64,000 nt of DNA from Nocardia paucivorans NBRC 100373. Its GTDB lineage: Bacteria; Actinomycetota; Actinomycetes; Mycobacteriales; Mycobacteriaceae. Made by a program: the position numbers and the translations under genes. The stretch covers positions 124,001 through 188,000 of the forward strand of contig NZ_BAGE01000052.1 of assembly GCF_000308675.1 (NCBI RefSeq). Reading direction: 5' to 3'. The notes beneath the pieces were generated by a model that did not search any database, was not told the DNA's origin, and was given only the letters and a program-made list of their open reading frames with translations. Of the stretch, positions 8,721-16,838 are shown piece after piece (position 1 is the stretch's first letter; each line of letters opens with the position of its first letter).

Positions 8721-10070
8721 ATGCCGGACGCACGACAGCGCAAGCGCGTGATCGTGGTGGGTAGCGGCTTCGCCGGTTACGAATGCGCGCGTGTCCTGCG
8801 GAATCGGCTCGCCACCAAGGCACCCGATGTCGAGATCGTGCTGGTCTCGCCGCACAACTACATGCTGTACACGCCGCTGCTGCCGGAAGTGGCCGGTGGG
8901 CTGGTCGACCCGCGTTATGTGGCGATCCCGCTGGCCAATGCGCTGCCCGAGGTCGGCTACCGCATGGGACGGGTGGAATCGGTCGACTTCGATGCCCGCA
9001 CGGTCACGGTCGCCGATTGCGCGCCCGAGACGACCACCATGTCCTGGGACCGACTGGTCCTCACCCCCGGCTCGGTGACCCGGCTCTTCGATATTCCCGG
9101 CCTCGCCGAACACGCCCGCAGACTGAAAACCGTCGCGGAGGCGCTGTACATCCGCGAACATTTCCTGCGCCAACTCGAGCTGGCCGACCTGGAACCGGAC
9201 CCGGACCGGCGCCGCGCCCGGCGGACCGTGGTCGTGGTGGGAGCCTCCTACGCAGGCACCGAGCTGGTCGCCCAATTACGGGCTCTCGCCGATACCTACG
9301 CCCGTCAACGCCACCTGGATCCCTCGGCGATACGTTTCCTACTACTCGACACCGCCGACCGGGTGATGCCTGAGGTGGGGCCGAAATTGAGTGCGAAAGC
9401 CCTCGATGTGTTACGTCGGCGTGCGATCGATATCCGACTCGGCACCACACTGACCCACCTCGCCGAGGACGAGGTGACCCTGACCGACGGCACGACCGTC
9501 GGCACCCACACCGTCGCCTGGGTCACCGGGGTGACGGGCGCTCCCATGCTCGCAGGTCTCGGGTTGCCGTTGAACCACGGCAGGCTCGAGGTGAATGCCG
9601 ATCTGAGTGTGCCGGGCCATCCGCATGTTTTCGCTGCCGGTGATGCCGCGGCCGTCCCGGACCTGACCCAACCCGGGAAGATCACCCCGCCCACTGCCCA
9701 ACATGCGGTGCGGCAGGGTCGGACGGCGGGGTGCAATGTTGCGGCGAGCCTCGGGGTCGGCCGAGCCCGCGACTACAAACACCGGGATATGGGTCTGGTG
9801 GTCGATCTCGGCCCCGGATTCGCGGTGGCCAATCCACTCGGTATCCATCTGTCGGGCCTCCCCGCCAAAGCCGTGACCCGCGGCTACCACCTGCTCGCGG
9901 TGCCCCGGGGAGCCAACCGATGGGCGATCGCCTCGGCCTATCTGCGGAATACGGTGAATGCCCGTCCGCTGTCGCTCCTCGGTCTGGTCGGGGCCGACGA
10001 GGCCGGATTCCATTCGAGCGAGGGCATTCCACGCGAACCCGAGCGAGCGGCCGCCGGACGTTCCGCCTGA
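8721..10070 (+). CDS. Type II NADH dehydrogenase / NAD(P)-FAD oxidoreductase
   Basis: 449 aa. It has two dinucleotide folds: VVGSGFAGYECA at the N-terminus for FAD and VVVGASYAGTELVAQL mid-protein for NAD. The segments YTPLLPEVAGGLVDPRYV and HVFAAGDAAAV...TPPTAQHAVRQG are typical of single-subunit NDH-2 enzymes that pass electrons from NADH to quinone without pumping protons. A C-terminal amphipathic stretch likely attaches it to the membrane. ATG 8721 has GAAAGGGG upstream; the longer open frame from 8376 overlaps the divergent DUF4383 gene and is not used. It could also be a related rubredoxin-type reductase, but NDH-2 fits best. Confidence 0.85.
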   Translation: MPDARQRKRVIVVGSGFAGYECARVLRNRLATKAPDVEIVLVSPHNYMLYTPLLPEVAGGLVDPRYVAIPLANALPEVGYRMGRVESVDFDARTVTVADCAPETTTMSWDRLVLTPGSVTRLFDIPGLAEHARRLKTVAEALYIREHFLRQLELADLEPDPDRRRARRTVVVVGASYAGTELVAQLRALADTYARQRHLDPSAIRFLLLDTADRVMPEVGPKLSAKALDVLRRRAIDIRLGTTLTHLAEDEVTLTDGTTVGTHTVAWVTGVTGAPMLAGLGLPLNHGRLEVNADLSVPGHPHVFAAGDAAAVPDLTQPGKITPPTAQHAVRQGRTAGCNVAASLGVGRARDYKHRDMGLVVDLGPGFAVANPLGIHLSGLPAKAVTRGYHLLAVPRGANRWAIASAYLRNTVNARPLSLLGLVGADEAGFHSSEGIPREPERAAAGRSA

Positions 10071-10164
10071 TACCGATCCCCGCCCCGCCGAGCCGATACC
10101 GGTTCGCACGGACCGCGCCGGACTCGACAGGGGCGGTCGTGTTCGTTCGGGAAAACCGCGGGAT

Positions 10165-10515
10165 TCACAGCGGAAGAAGCGGATCGTGCCCCATCGACAT
10201 GAGTCGACGCCGCCATTTGTCCTTACCGGCCTGCGGCTCGAGATCCGACTCCGCCCCTCGCGCGGCGGTGATCTCGTTCACCGCTGTGCGCATCACCGCG
10301 ATATCGTCGGCGTTCAGATCGGTTCGGCGTTTGCCGAGGATCGCCACGATCTGCCGGCCGATCGCCGGACCGGCGCGATCCGGTTCCATCTCGGCGCGGG
10401 CGGTCGCGCCCTCGGTGCGCAACCATTCACGCAACTGCCGTGACGACATATTGACCAACCGGTGGAATTCCTCCCATAGGTCGTCGTCCACAGGGGTTTC
10501 GGCCACTGCTGTCAC
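10165..10515 (-). CDS. DUF3140 protein
   Basis: 116 aa. The opening DLWEEFHRLVNMSSRQLREWL and the following GPAIGRQIVAILGKRRTDLNADDIAVM, ending near KWRRRLMSMGHDP, match the DUF3140 family of short actinobacterial proteins (motifs quoted in part: FHRLVNMSS, VAILGKRRTDL, RLMSMGHDP). Function unknown; the family is sometimes called DNA-binding without proof. It stands alone, convergent with the NADH dehydrogenase gene. Confidence 0.8.
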   Translation of the reverse strand: MTAVAETPVDDDLWEEFHRLVNMSSRQLREWLRTEGATARAEMEPDRAGPAIGRQIVAILGKRRTDLNADDIAVMRTAVNEITAARGAESDLEPQAGKDKWRRRLMSMGHDPLLPL

Positions 10516-10672
10516 CTCCCTCTCGGCGGTCCCGACGGGTGCCCGGCGACTACCCGCGCCGCACTACGCCAAACCCCGGCACCCGGGCGGCGCGAACGCC
10601 GGAAAATCCGAGTCATACCACTTTGTGGAGGTTCCGAAGCCGGTAACACTCCCGAGCCCAAGACGGAATCTC

Positions 10673-11413
10673 TTATCGCGGTCGTTCGGCGCGGCGAGGC
10701 CGGCCGAGCGCGATACCGAGCGCGGCGACCACGCATCCGGCCACCGCGTAGACCAGCATCGGACCGCCCGCGCTACGGGTCAGCACCCAGTGGACGACAA
10801 TACCTCCGAGCAGTAGCAAACCGCTGGTCAATGCCAGCATCGGCGCCAGCGGACTTCCGCGGGCCGCGTCGACCGCCGTCCAGAACATGGGCGCGGCCCC
10901 GAGCAGGACGAGCAGAAGCGCGATCACCGGTGAGCCGTGGAAGGGGAGGTGGGCCTCGGGTTCGATCATCCCGATGATCAGGCCGGCGGCGCCGACCACC
11001 GCACACACCGCCACGAATCCCGACAGCAGACACAACGCGGTGCACCGTCCATCGATGGTGAAGGGCGACAACTCGCTCATCCCCTCCTCGACCGGTCGGC
11101 GACCGGCAGGGTTGCGACAGAGGCGGGCGTTGTCGGCGGCGAGGTCGTCGGTCTCGACAGTTCGGATCGCGGGGCCGACCGGTGCCGACGAGGTGTCACC
11201 GAAATCGGGTACCTCGGTCGCGGGTGCGGCCGGGTCGTTCGCCATCTCCAGCTCGAAGGTCTCGGTTGCCGGTAGTACGAATGTCGGCGCGGTGAACGGA
11301 TGCAGTTCCCGACCGTCGAAAACCCAATACCAGGGCAGGCGGTCGTCCGGTGTGGAATCGTCGGCGGACGGGGCGACCTCGTCGATGGAAGCTTCGATCG
11401 ATCCTTCGTCCAT
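10673..11413 (-). CDS. Four-helix membrane protein of unknown function
   Basis: 246 aa, not recognised. Residues 1-115 are acidic and hydrophilic, with WYWVFDGRELHPFTAP, and probably lie in the cytoplasm. Residues about 125-240 contain four membrane helices (LCLLSGFVAVCAVVGAAGLI, VIALLLVLLGAAPMFW, LALTSGLLLLGGIVVHWVL, LVYAVAGCVVAALGIAL). ATG 11413 is the only sensible start, with no strong ribosome site. The 160 bp upstream hold a set of inverted repeats (see separate entry), the most striking control-like region in the left third of the window, so expression is probably conditional. Confidence 0.6.
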   Translation of the reverse strand: MDEGSIEASIDEVAPSADDSTPDDRLPWYWVFDGRELHPFTAPTFVLPATETFELEMANDPAAPATEVPDFGDTSSAPVGPAIRTVETDDLAADNARLCRNPAGRRPVEEGMSELSPFTIDGRCTALCLLSGFVAVCAVVGAAGLIIGMIEPEAHLPFHGSPVIALLLVLLGAAPMFWTAVDAARGSPLAPMLALTSGLLLLGGIVVHWVLTRSAGGPMLVYAVAGCVVAALGIALGRPRRAERPR

Positions 11414-11449
11414 GGTGACGACGCTAGAACGCGACCATCGATACGAAAC

Positions 11450-11539
11450 GGGTCGAAGGTCCCCGGGTTTCCCCTTCGGGGACCTCGTCCGTTCCCCGGG
11501 AACGTGGGACCTTCGACCCTGGTGTGGGGCCCCACACCA
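11450..11539. promoter_or_regulatory. Cluster of inverted repeats upstream of the membrane-protein gene
   Basis: Two 14-bp arms in perfect inverted orientation lie at 11450-11463 and 11506-11519 (GGGACCTTCGACCC on one strand). Between them are an 8-bp hairpin (11457-11464 with 11478-11485) and a short palindrome at 11491-11503. A perfect 20-bp palindrome follows at 11520-11539. The 14-mer resembles the GGGAC-N4-G-N-CCC pattern of DosR/DevR boxes, and both copies lie 37-106 bp upstream of the start at 11413. Part of the structure could instead end transcription of the sulfhydrylase gene, which stops at 11575. Confidence 0.5.
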
Positions 11540-11574
11540 CCGAGTGGGGCCCGCGACGCGGCTCTGGCCTGCGA

Positions 11575-12900
11575 TCAGTCCGTGATCGCGGCGAAGCCCT
11601 GGCGGAGGTCGGCGAGGATATCGTCGATACCCTCCACACCGACCGCGAGCCGCACGAGACCCGGGGTGACACCGGTGGAGAGCTGCTCTTCGGGGGTCAG
11701 CTGGGAGTGCGTCGTCGACGCCGGGTGGATCACCAGCGACCGGACGTCACCGATATTGGCGACATGGCTGTGCAGGGTCAGCGCCTCGACGAACTTCTTA
11801 CCGGCGTCGACACCGCCTGCCAGCTCGAACCCGATGATCGCGCCGGTCCCCTTCGGCGCCAGCTGACGGCCCCGCTCGTACCACGGCGAGGACGGCAGAC
11901 CGGCGTAATCCACCCGGGTGACGCCCGGCTGCTTCTCCAGGAACTCGGCGACCGCCTGGGCGTTGCTCACGTGCCGCTCCACCCGCAGGCTCAGCGTCTC
12001 CAGGCCCTGGCTGATCAGGAATGCGTTGAACGGCGAGATCGACGCGCCGACATCGCGCAGCAACTGCACCCGGGCCTTCAGCGCGTAGGCGGGAGCGCCG
12101 AGGTCCGCGTACACCACACCGTGGTAGCTGGGGTCGGGCTCGACGAAGCCCGGGAACCGCGGCGCGTCACCGGAGCGAACGGTCCAGTCGAATTTACCGC
12201 CGTCGACGATCACACCGGCGATGGCCGCGCCGTGACCACCCAGGTACTTCGTGGCCGAGTGCACGACGATATCGGCACCGTGCTCGAGCGGCCGAAGCAG
12301 ATACGGGGTGGCGACGGTGTTGTCCACGATCAGTGGAATGCCCGCGCTGTGCGCGACCTCGGCGATGCCGGGGATGTCCAGGATGTGGCTCTGCGGGTTG
12401 GACACCGTTTCGCCGTAGAACGCCTTGGTGTTCGGCCGGATCGCCGCACGCCACTGGTCCAGGTCGTCCGGATCGTCCACGAACGCGACCTCGATACCCA
12501 GCTTCGGCAGCGTGTAGTGGAACAGGTTGTAGGTGCCGCCGTACAGCCGAGGGCTGGAGACGATCTGGTCACCCGCGCCGGCGAGGTTGAGAATCGCGAA
12601 GGTCTCCGCAGCCTGGCCGGACGCCAGCAGCAACGCCGCGACACCACCTTCCAGCGCGGCGATCCGCTGCTCCACCGCGTCCTGGGTCGGGTTCATGATC
12701 CGGGTGTAGATATTGCCCGGTTCGGCCAAACCGAACAGCGCCGCGGCGTGGTCGGTATCGCGGAAGGTGTAGGAGGTCGTCTGGTAGATCGGCAGGGCGC
12801 GCGCATGGGTACCCACGTCCGGTGCCTGCCCCACATGGATCTGTTTGGTTTCGAAGCTCCAGGATGCGGTCGGGTCGGCCGGCTGCGGGGATTCGGTCAT
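11575..12900 (-). CDS. metY: O-acetylhomoserine aminocarboxypropyltransferase (sulfhydrylase)
   Basis: 441 aa, the standard length for this cystathionine gamma-synthase-family PLP enzyme. It makes homocysteine from O-acetylhomoserine and sulfide in methionine synthesis. Seen: PIYQTTSYTF, YTRIMNPTQDAVEQRIAALEGG, the glycine-tyrosine loop YGGTYNLF, and the PLP lysine in HSATKYLGGHG. The C-terminal RLAVGVEGIDDILADL is typical. The longer insert around residues 230-260 (PRFPGFVEPDPSYHGVVY) distinguishes MetY from the shorter MetB/MetZ proteins. The start at 12900 has AGGAG upstream. No SAM riboswitch is visible in the leader. A housekeeping gene, but it could feed SAM-dependent methylations in the neighbouring cluster. 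Confidence 0.92.
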   Translation of the reverse strand: MTESPQPADPTASWSFETKQIHVGQAPDVGTHARALPIYQTTSYTFRDTDHAAALFGLAEPGNIYTRIMNPTQDAVEQRIAALEGGVAALLLASGQAAETFAILNLAGAGDQIVSSPRLYGGTYNLFHYTLPKLGIEVAFVDDPDDLDQWRAAIRPNTKAFYGETVSNPQSHILDIPGIAEVAHSAGIPLIVDNTVATPYLLRPLEHGADIVVHSATKYLGGHGAAIAGVIVDGGKFDWTVRSGDAPRFPGFVEPDPSYHGVVYADLGAPAYALKARVQLLRDVGASISPFNAFLISQGLETLSLRVERHVSNAQAVAEFLEKQPGVTRVDYAGLPSSPWYERGRQLAPKGTGAIIGFELAGGVDAGKKFVEALTLHSHVANIGDVRSLVIHPASTTHSQLTPEEQLSTGVTPGLVRLAVGVEGIDDILADLRQGFAAITD

Positions 12901-13120
12901 CGGGAGGCGCTCCTATCCGTTGTTCCCAATACGAGGGGACAACAGTTTATTTCTCTTCCATGGACCGCCGGACCGGCAGGCGCGCGGTCGAGCACCGGGC
13001 GGTGCGCATACCACGGACACCGCTGCTCGGTGCGGCATATCGAGGCTACTCCGCCGAGAATCCGATGACGATGATTTGACTCATCGTGAATTCAACCGGG
13101 ACACACCGGCGGTGCACGGT

Positions 13121-14665
13121 CTATTCGGTGGTTGTCGACGCGGGCGAGGTGGTCGTTTCACCGCCATCGGATTCGCCGGGATCGTCCCCCTCCTCCCCGG
13201 AGCCGTCGCTCGTCGTGGGCACGGCGGCGGAGGTACTGGTGACCGTTTCGGAGGTGGGTACCACAGAACTCGATGTCGTGGGTGGAGTCGACGAGGACGG
13301 AGTCGGCGAGGGCCGGGTGGACGTCGGCGGCTGTGTGGACGTCGGCGGCTGTGTGGACGTCGGCGGCTGTGTGGACGTCGGCGGGGGTGTGGAGGATGAC
13401 GACACGGGCGGAGGGGGTGGTTCCTCCGGTTCGGGCTCGGCCGCCGGCGGGTTGCCGGCCGGTGGTCCGGATACCGAACCGGGATCGGGATCGGGTACCG
13501 ATTGCTCGGGGCCGTTACCGGCGATCGGACGCGATTCGATCACCGATACACCGGGCCCTGTGACGGACGGCGGGTTCGGATCGGGTCCGCCGGGCCTGGG
13601 CCCCGGCGGATCGGTCCGCGTAGCGGAGACGACACTCGCTTCCTCGTCACCGGAACCGACGGAGGTGGTGTCCTCCCGCGCTACGCTCAGGGCCAGGGCC
13701 ACCGCGGACACCACCGCCACGGCGGCGGCCGCGGCCACGAACCGATACCGATGGCCGAGCCGAGGCGGGTCCACCGGGTCGCTGTCGGCGGGGTCGACCG
13801 CCGTGACGACCGGCTTCGGCGGCGCTTGCGGCGGCTGCGCGACATTCGGAGTCACCAGATCGGCCAATGCCGTGCGCGCCGCCGTCATGAGCGCACCGGC
13901 GGAGGCATAGCGGTCCTGGGGGTCTTTCGCCATGCCCGTGGCGATCACCGCGTCGAACACCGGGGGCAGACCGGCATCCGAGGGTCGGGGCGGTGCCTCG
14001 GTGAGGTGCGCGGTGATCTGCCGTTCGACGCTGTCACCGGAGAACGGTTTGCTTCGGGTCAGGCATTCGTAGAGCACACACGCCAGCGAGTACACATCCG
14101 AGCGCGCGTCGATGGTGTCGTGCGCGAGCCGTTCCGGCGCCATATAGGCGAAAGTACCGATCATCGCGCCGGTGGTGGTCAGACCGGTGTCCGTCGCGCT
14201 GCGGGCGATCCCGAAATCGATCAGATAGGCGAAATCGGCGGAGGAAACGAGGATATTCGAGGGTTTCACATCGCGGTGCACCAATCCGGCACCGTGTGCG
14301 GCGTCCAGGGCATCGGCGATCTGGGCGAGCAGCGCCACCGCGCGGGTGGGTTCCAGCGGACCCTCGTTCGAGAGGAGCCGTCCCAGATCGGTCCCCTCGA
14401 CCAAACGCATGTCCAGGAACAGTCTGCCGTCGATCTCCCCGTAGTCGTGGATCGGGATGACATGGGGTTCGGTGAGACGTGCCGTGGTCTGCGCCTCACG
14501 CCGGAACCGGCGACGGTACATCGGATCGCCGGCGTACTGTGGGGCCAGTACCTTCAGCGCGACGACGCGATCGGTCCCCGTGTCGTAGGCGCGATACACC
14601 TGTCCCATGGCGCCCGCGCCCAAGAGTTCGAGCAATCGATATCGGCCGAACGACGTGCCTTCCAC
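13121..14665 (-). CDS. Membrane Ser/Thr protein kinase (Pkn family) with Pro/Thr-rich outer domain
   Basis: 514 aa. A complete Hanks-type kinase domain spans about 8-265: GAGAMGQVY loop, catalytic Lys in ALKVL, HRDVKPSN, DFG and APE, with an activation loop TDTGLTTTGAMIGT like mycobacterial Pkn proteins. After a juxtamembrane linker, one helix (FVAAAAAVAVVSAVALAL, about 309-327) crosses the membrane. The outside part (about 190 aa) has no folded domain: it is Pro/Ser/Thr-rich, with a TSTQPP repeat encoded by an exact 18-bp tandem repeat. Such tails usually span the cell wall or are glycosylated. GTG 14665 is the likely start. It is the only regulator-like gene beside the polyketide cluster, but no link is shown. 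Confidence 0.9.
   Translation of the reverse strand: MEGTSFGRYRLLELLGAGAMGQVYRAYDTGTDRVVALKVLAPQYAGDPMYRRRFRREAQTTARLTEPHVIPIHDYGEIDGRLFLDMRLVEGTDLGRLLSNEGPLEPTRAVALLAQIADALDAAHGAGLVHRDVKPSNILVSSADFAYLIDFGIARSATDTGLTTTGAMIGTFAYMAPERLAHDTIDARSDVYSLACVLYECLTRSKPFSGDSVERQITAHLTEAPPRPSDAGLPPVFDAVIATGMAKDPQDRYASAGALMTAARTALADLVTPNVAQPPQAPPKPVVTAVDPADSDPVDPPRLGHRYRFVAAAAAVAVVSAVALALSVAREDTTSVGSGDEEASVVSATRTDPPGPRPGGPDPNPPSVTGPGVSVIESRPIAGNGPEQSVPDPDPGSVSGPPAGNPPAAEPEPEEPPPPPVSSSSTPPPTSTQPPTSTQPPTSTQPPTSTRPSPTPSSSTPPTTSSSVVPTSETVTSTSAAVPTTSDGSGEEGDDPGESDGGETTTSPASTTTE
13321..13392. repeat. 18-bp tandem repeat, four copies, in the kinase gene
   Basis: Three exact copies and one diverged copy of an 18-bp unit starting ACGTCGGCGG. 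The unit is a multiple of three, so copy-number change would keep the frame. Read on the minus strand it encodes TSTQPP repeats in the extracellular tail of the kinase. Confidence 0.9.
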
Positions 14666-14833
14666 CAGACACGCTTACCACACCGGCCGGCGAACCGCCG
14701 AACCTCTTCGACGACCGAACCCGAGCCGGGAGCCCGGTCAGGAAGGCTCGGACAATCCGCCGAATACCACGGCATTCGTCTTCGCCACCGCCCGACGCAG
14801 CGGTATCGCCTTCTGATAATCCTCCTACTCGTA

Positions 14834-14977
14834 TCAGGCCCGAGCCACCGCCACGGACTCGAATTCCAATACGACCGTGCGGCTTTCGGGCCGCGCCGGG
14901 CCCGCTTCACATTCGCACAGGAATTCACCGCAGGAAGACGGAATCACCGGATACTCCTCGTCTTCGACGACGGACAC
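14834..14977 (-). CDS. Possible small Cys-containing peptide, 47 aa
   Basis: A short frame starting GTG 14977, only 2 nt after the stop (TAG, 14980-14982) of the PapA5-like gene, so it could be read by re-initiation. The product has an acidic start (MSVVEDEEYPVIP), a SSCGEFLCECEAG centre with three Cys within seven residues, then a mixed tail. About 72 percent of third codon positions are G or C, which suits a coding frame here but is lower than in the neighbours. No ribosome site of its own is seen. It could be a small metal-binding protein, a modified peptide or chance. I do not recognise the family. Confidence 0.35.
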   Translation of the reverse strand: MSVVEDEEYPVIPSSCGEFLCECEAGPARPESRTVVLEFESVAVARA

Positions 14978-14979
14978 CG

Positions 14980-16209
14980 CTATGGACGGGGAAGGCCGCG
15001 CAGGGTCGCCGTCAGCAGATCCACCCGATGTCGCTGCAGGTCGGTGAATTCCGGGGGATGGTGGATCTCGACGCTCAACCGTCCCGCGAAGGTGCTGATG
15101 ATGGTGGTGCCGGCGCCCGGTTGCCGAGGGCGACGACCCGAACGATCCGGTTTGGCGATGATCGCCGAGTGGAAATCCCGCACCCGTAGCCCGGATGGGA
15201 CAGCGGGCGTGGGCAGGGTGCCCCAGTTGGTGGCGACGACAATGCCGGGAACCGGTGGGGGCGCGGCACCCGGGTCGCCGATATGCAAGGGTGACTGCTG
15301 CACCACCCCCGCCGACAGCGCTGCCCGGAAGGTTTCTCCGATACCGCGCGCGAGTCCCAGTGGACCGGCGCCGACCTCGGCGGCGGGCAGGTAGCTCGCC
15401 ATCCCGAGCACGTTCGTCCCCTCGGTGGGACCGATTTCCGGTGTGACGCGGGCGCGCAGGTCGACGGAGTACAGGTAGAGCAGTTCGGACAGGGCGAGTT
15501 CGCGCAATTCGGACTCGGTGTGCAAGAGCGCCGCCGAGACCAGTTCGTGTACGGTCACGCCCTCCCGGTGGCCGAGATCGACGAGGGCGGTGGTCTCCTC
15601 CCGCGTCAGTCGGCATCTGGTGGTCACCGACACCGGGTATTCGTCCGCGGTGACCGGCGGCGCTACGGACGGATCGGGTGGACTCGGCGGGTCGGGTGGA
15701 TGCGGCAGGTCGAGCTTGCGCACTCCGCGGGCGGCCAACAGCTCCTCCACCGGCGCCGGATACGGATGCGGCCGAGGCTCGGGAACACTCCCCCGAACGA
15801 CGGCGTCATAGCACGACCAGAGCGTCTCGACCACGGCCAGGGCGTGCCGGGTATCGGCCACGCTGTGATGGATCATGAGCGTGATGCCCGCCGTCTCCTC
15901 GGCCCGCGCCACGCACAGCGCGGCGACCGATTCGCGCTGATCGAATGTCGCGCCCACGAACAGCCGGTCGGGGTCTCCTTCCGCGACCATCACCCGTGGC
16001 GGTGTATCGGTCTCGACGAAAACATGGCCGCTGTCGGCCGCTTCGATGCGTACCCCCAGAATCGGATGCGCGCGAACTGTCGCCTCGAACGCCACCGTCA
16101 GCGCGGGAAGATCCACTGCACCCACCACCCGGATGCAGTAGCCGATGTACACCTCGCCGCCGGCGAACATCTCCTCACTCGGAGCGAGCCGCCGAACAAC
16201 ACCTGCCAT
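14980..16209 (-). CDS. PapA5-type polyketide acyltransferase
   Basis: 409 aa, close to the usual length of PapA5, the mycobacterial enzyme that esterifies phthiocerol with mycocerosic acids. Seen: N-terminal RRLAPSEEMFAGGEV, the active-site MIHHSVADT (His114-His115, Asp119; HHxxxD), ARGVRK, VDLRARVTPEIGPTEGTNVLGMASY and GVVQQSPLHIG, all in the order known from PapA5. The fold is that of an NRPS condensation domain. It is expected to move an acyl group from an acyl carrier protein or CoA to a free hydroxyl, here most likely on the cluster's polyketide or sugar (inference). It lies 43 bp after the GtrA gene on the same strand. Confidence 0.85.
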   Translation of the reverse strand: MAGVVRRLAPSEEMFAGGEVYIGYCIRVVGAVDLPALTVAFEATVRAHPILGVRIEAADSGHVFVETDTPPRVMVAEGDPDRLFVGATFDQRESVAALCVARAEETAGITLMIHHSVADTRHALAVVETLWSCYDAVVRGSVPEPRPHPYPAPVEELLAARGVRKLDLPHPPDPPSPPDPSVAPPVTADEYPVSVTTRCRLTREETTALVDLGHREGVTVHELVSAALLHTESELRELALSELLYLYSVDLRARVTPEIGPTEGTNVLGMASYLPAAEVGAGPLGLARGIGETFRAALSAGVVQQSPLHIGDPGAAPPPVPGIVVATNWGTLPTPAVPSGLRVRDFHSAIIAKPDRSGRRPRQPGAGTTIISTFAGRLSVEIHHPPEFTDLQRHRVDLLTATLRGLPRP

Positions 16210-16252
16210 GGTCGTATCGCTTTCTCCGCTTTCCCGAAGCGTAACCGACAGA

Positions 16253-16780
16253 TCACCGACGCGGTTCGCGTTGCGGAAACACCACCCGCACGAAAGCCCA
16301 GAACCGGAACACCATACCCGCGGCGGTGCCGATCACCTGCGCGGAGACGAAATCGGTGATCTCCTGGGTCATCCGCGGTACATACGGGACCTCGAGATGC
16401 AGGACATAGCGCGAGATCCACAGTGGCGCGGTATTGATCGCCACCGCCAGGAAACTCACCAGATAGAACAGGATCGCCTCGTGATGGGTGCGCCGGCCGG
16501 CGCGTTCGCGAAACGACCACTGCTTGTTCAGCAGATACGACAGAGTGATGGCGGCGAGGACCGCGATCGCTTTCGCGGTGACCGGACGGTCGGCGAGCAC
16601 GGTGGTCTTCAATCCGACGAATACCGCCGTGTCCAATGCCAATGCGGCCACACCGACCAGCGCGAACCGCACCAGCTCCCCGCGTCGGGTCTTGTCTCCG
16701 AGCGTGGAAGTGACCCGCTCGAATACCGAACGTCGAGAGAAAAGCACAGGTAAAGTCTGGTGCACGGCGTGATATCCCAC
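16253..16780 (-). CDS. GtrA-family membrane protein
   Basis: 175 aa with four membrane helices. GELVRFALVGVAALALDTAVF is the first helix pattern of GtrA/DPMS_2 proteins (core FALVGVAAL), and SYLLNKQWSF is the family's SYxxNxxWTF motif. GtrA proteins help flip or present polyprenyl-phosphate sugars, often with a GT2 polyprenyl-P-sugar synthase; such a synthase is encoded at 29469 in this cluster. The start is GTG 16780. It is divergent from the KS-ACP gene with a 58-bp gap, and probably co-transcribed with the PapA5-like gene. Confidence 0.85.
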   Translation of the reverse strand: MGYHAVHQTLPVLFSRRSVFERVTSTLGDKTRRGELVRFALVGVAALALDTAVFVGLKTTVLADRPVTAKAIAVLAAITLSYLLNKQWSFRERAGRRTHHEAILFYLVSFLAVAINTAPLWISRYVLHLEVPYVPRMTQEITDFVSAQVIGTAAGMVFRFWAFVRVVFPQREPRR

Positions 16781-16838
16781 AGCCGATCAACGGATTTCAC
16801 CGGGATTGCCCGGTACTCGCGTACCAATAGGCGGCATT

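Noticed and set aside
11524..13068. Long plus-strand reading frame (514 codons) opposite the sulfhydrylase gene
   Set aside because: It is the antisense of metY; its translation is Arg/Gly/Asp-rich without any family motif, as expected for a high-GC shadow frame.
12901..13120. SAM riboswitch in the metY leader
   Set aside because: I looked for SAM-I, SAM-II and SAM-IV core elements in the leader and saw neither the conserved core nor the expected stems.
13321..13392. CRISPR-like array
   Set aside because: Repeats are contiguous, without spacers, and are in frame within a protein gene.
13086..13910. Plus-strand frame rich in Val/Gly repeats
   Set aside because: Antisense of the repeat-coding tail of the kinase gene; the kinase motifs on the other strand are decisive.
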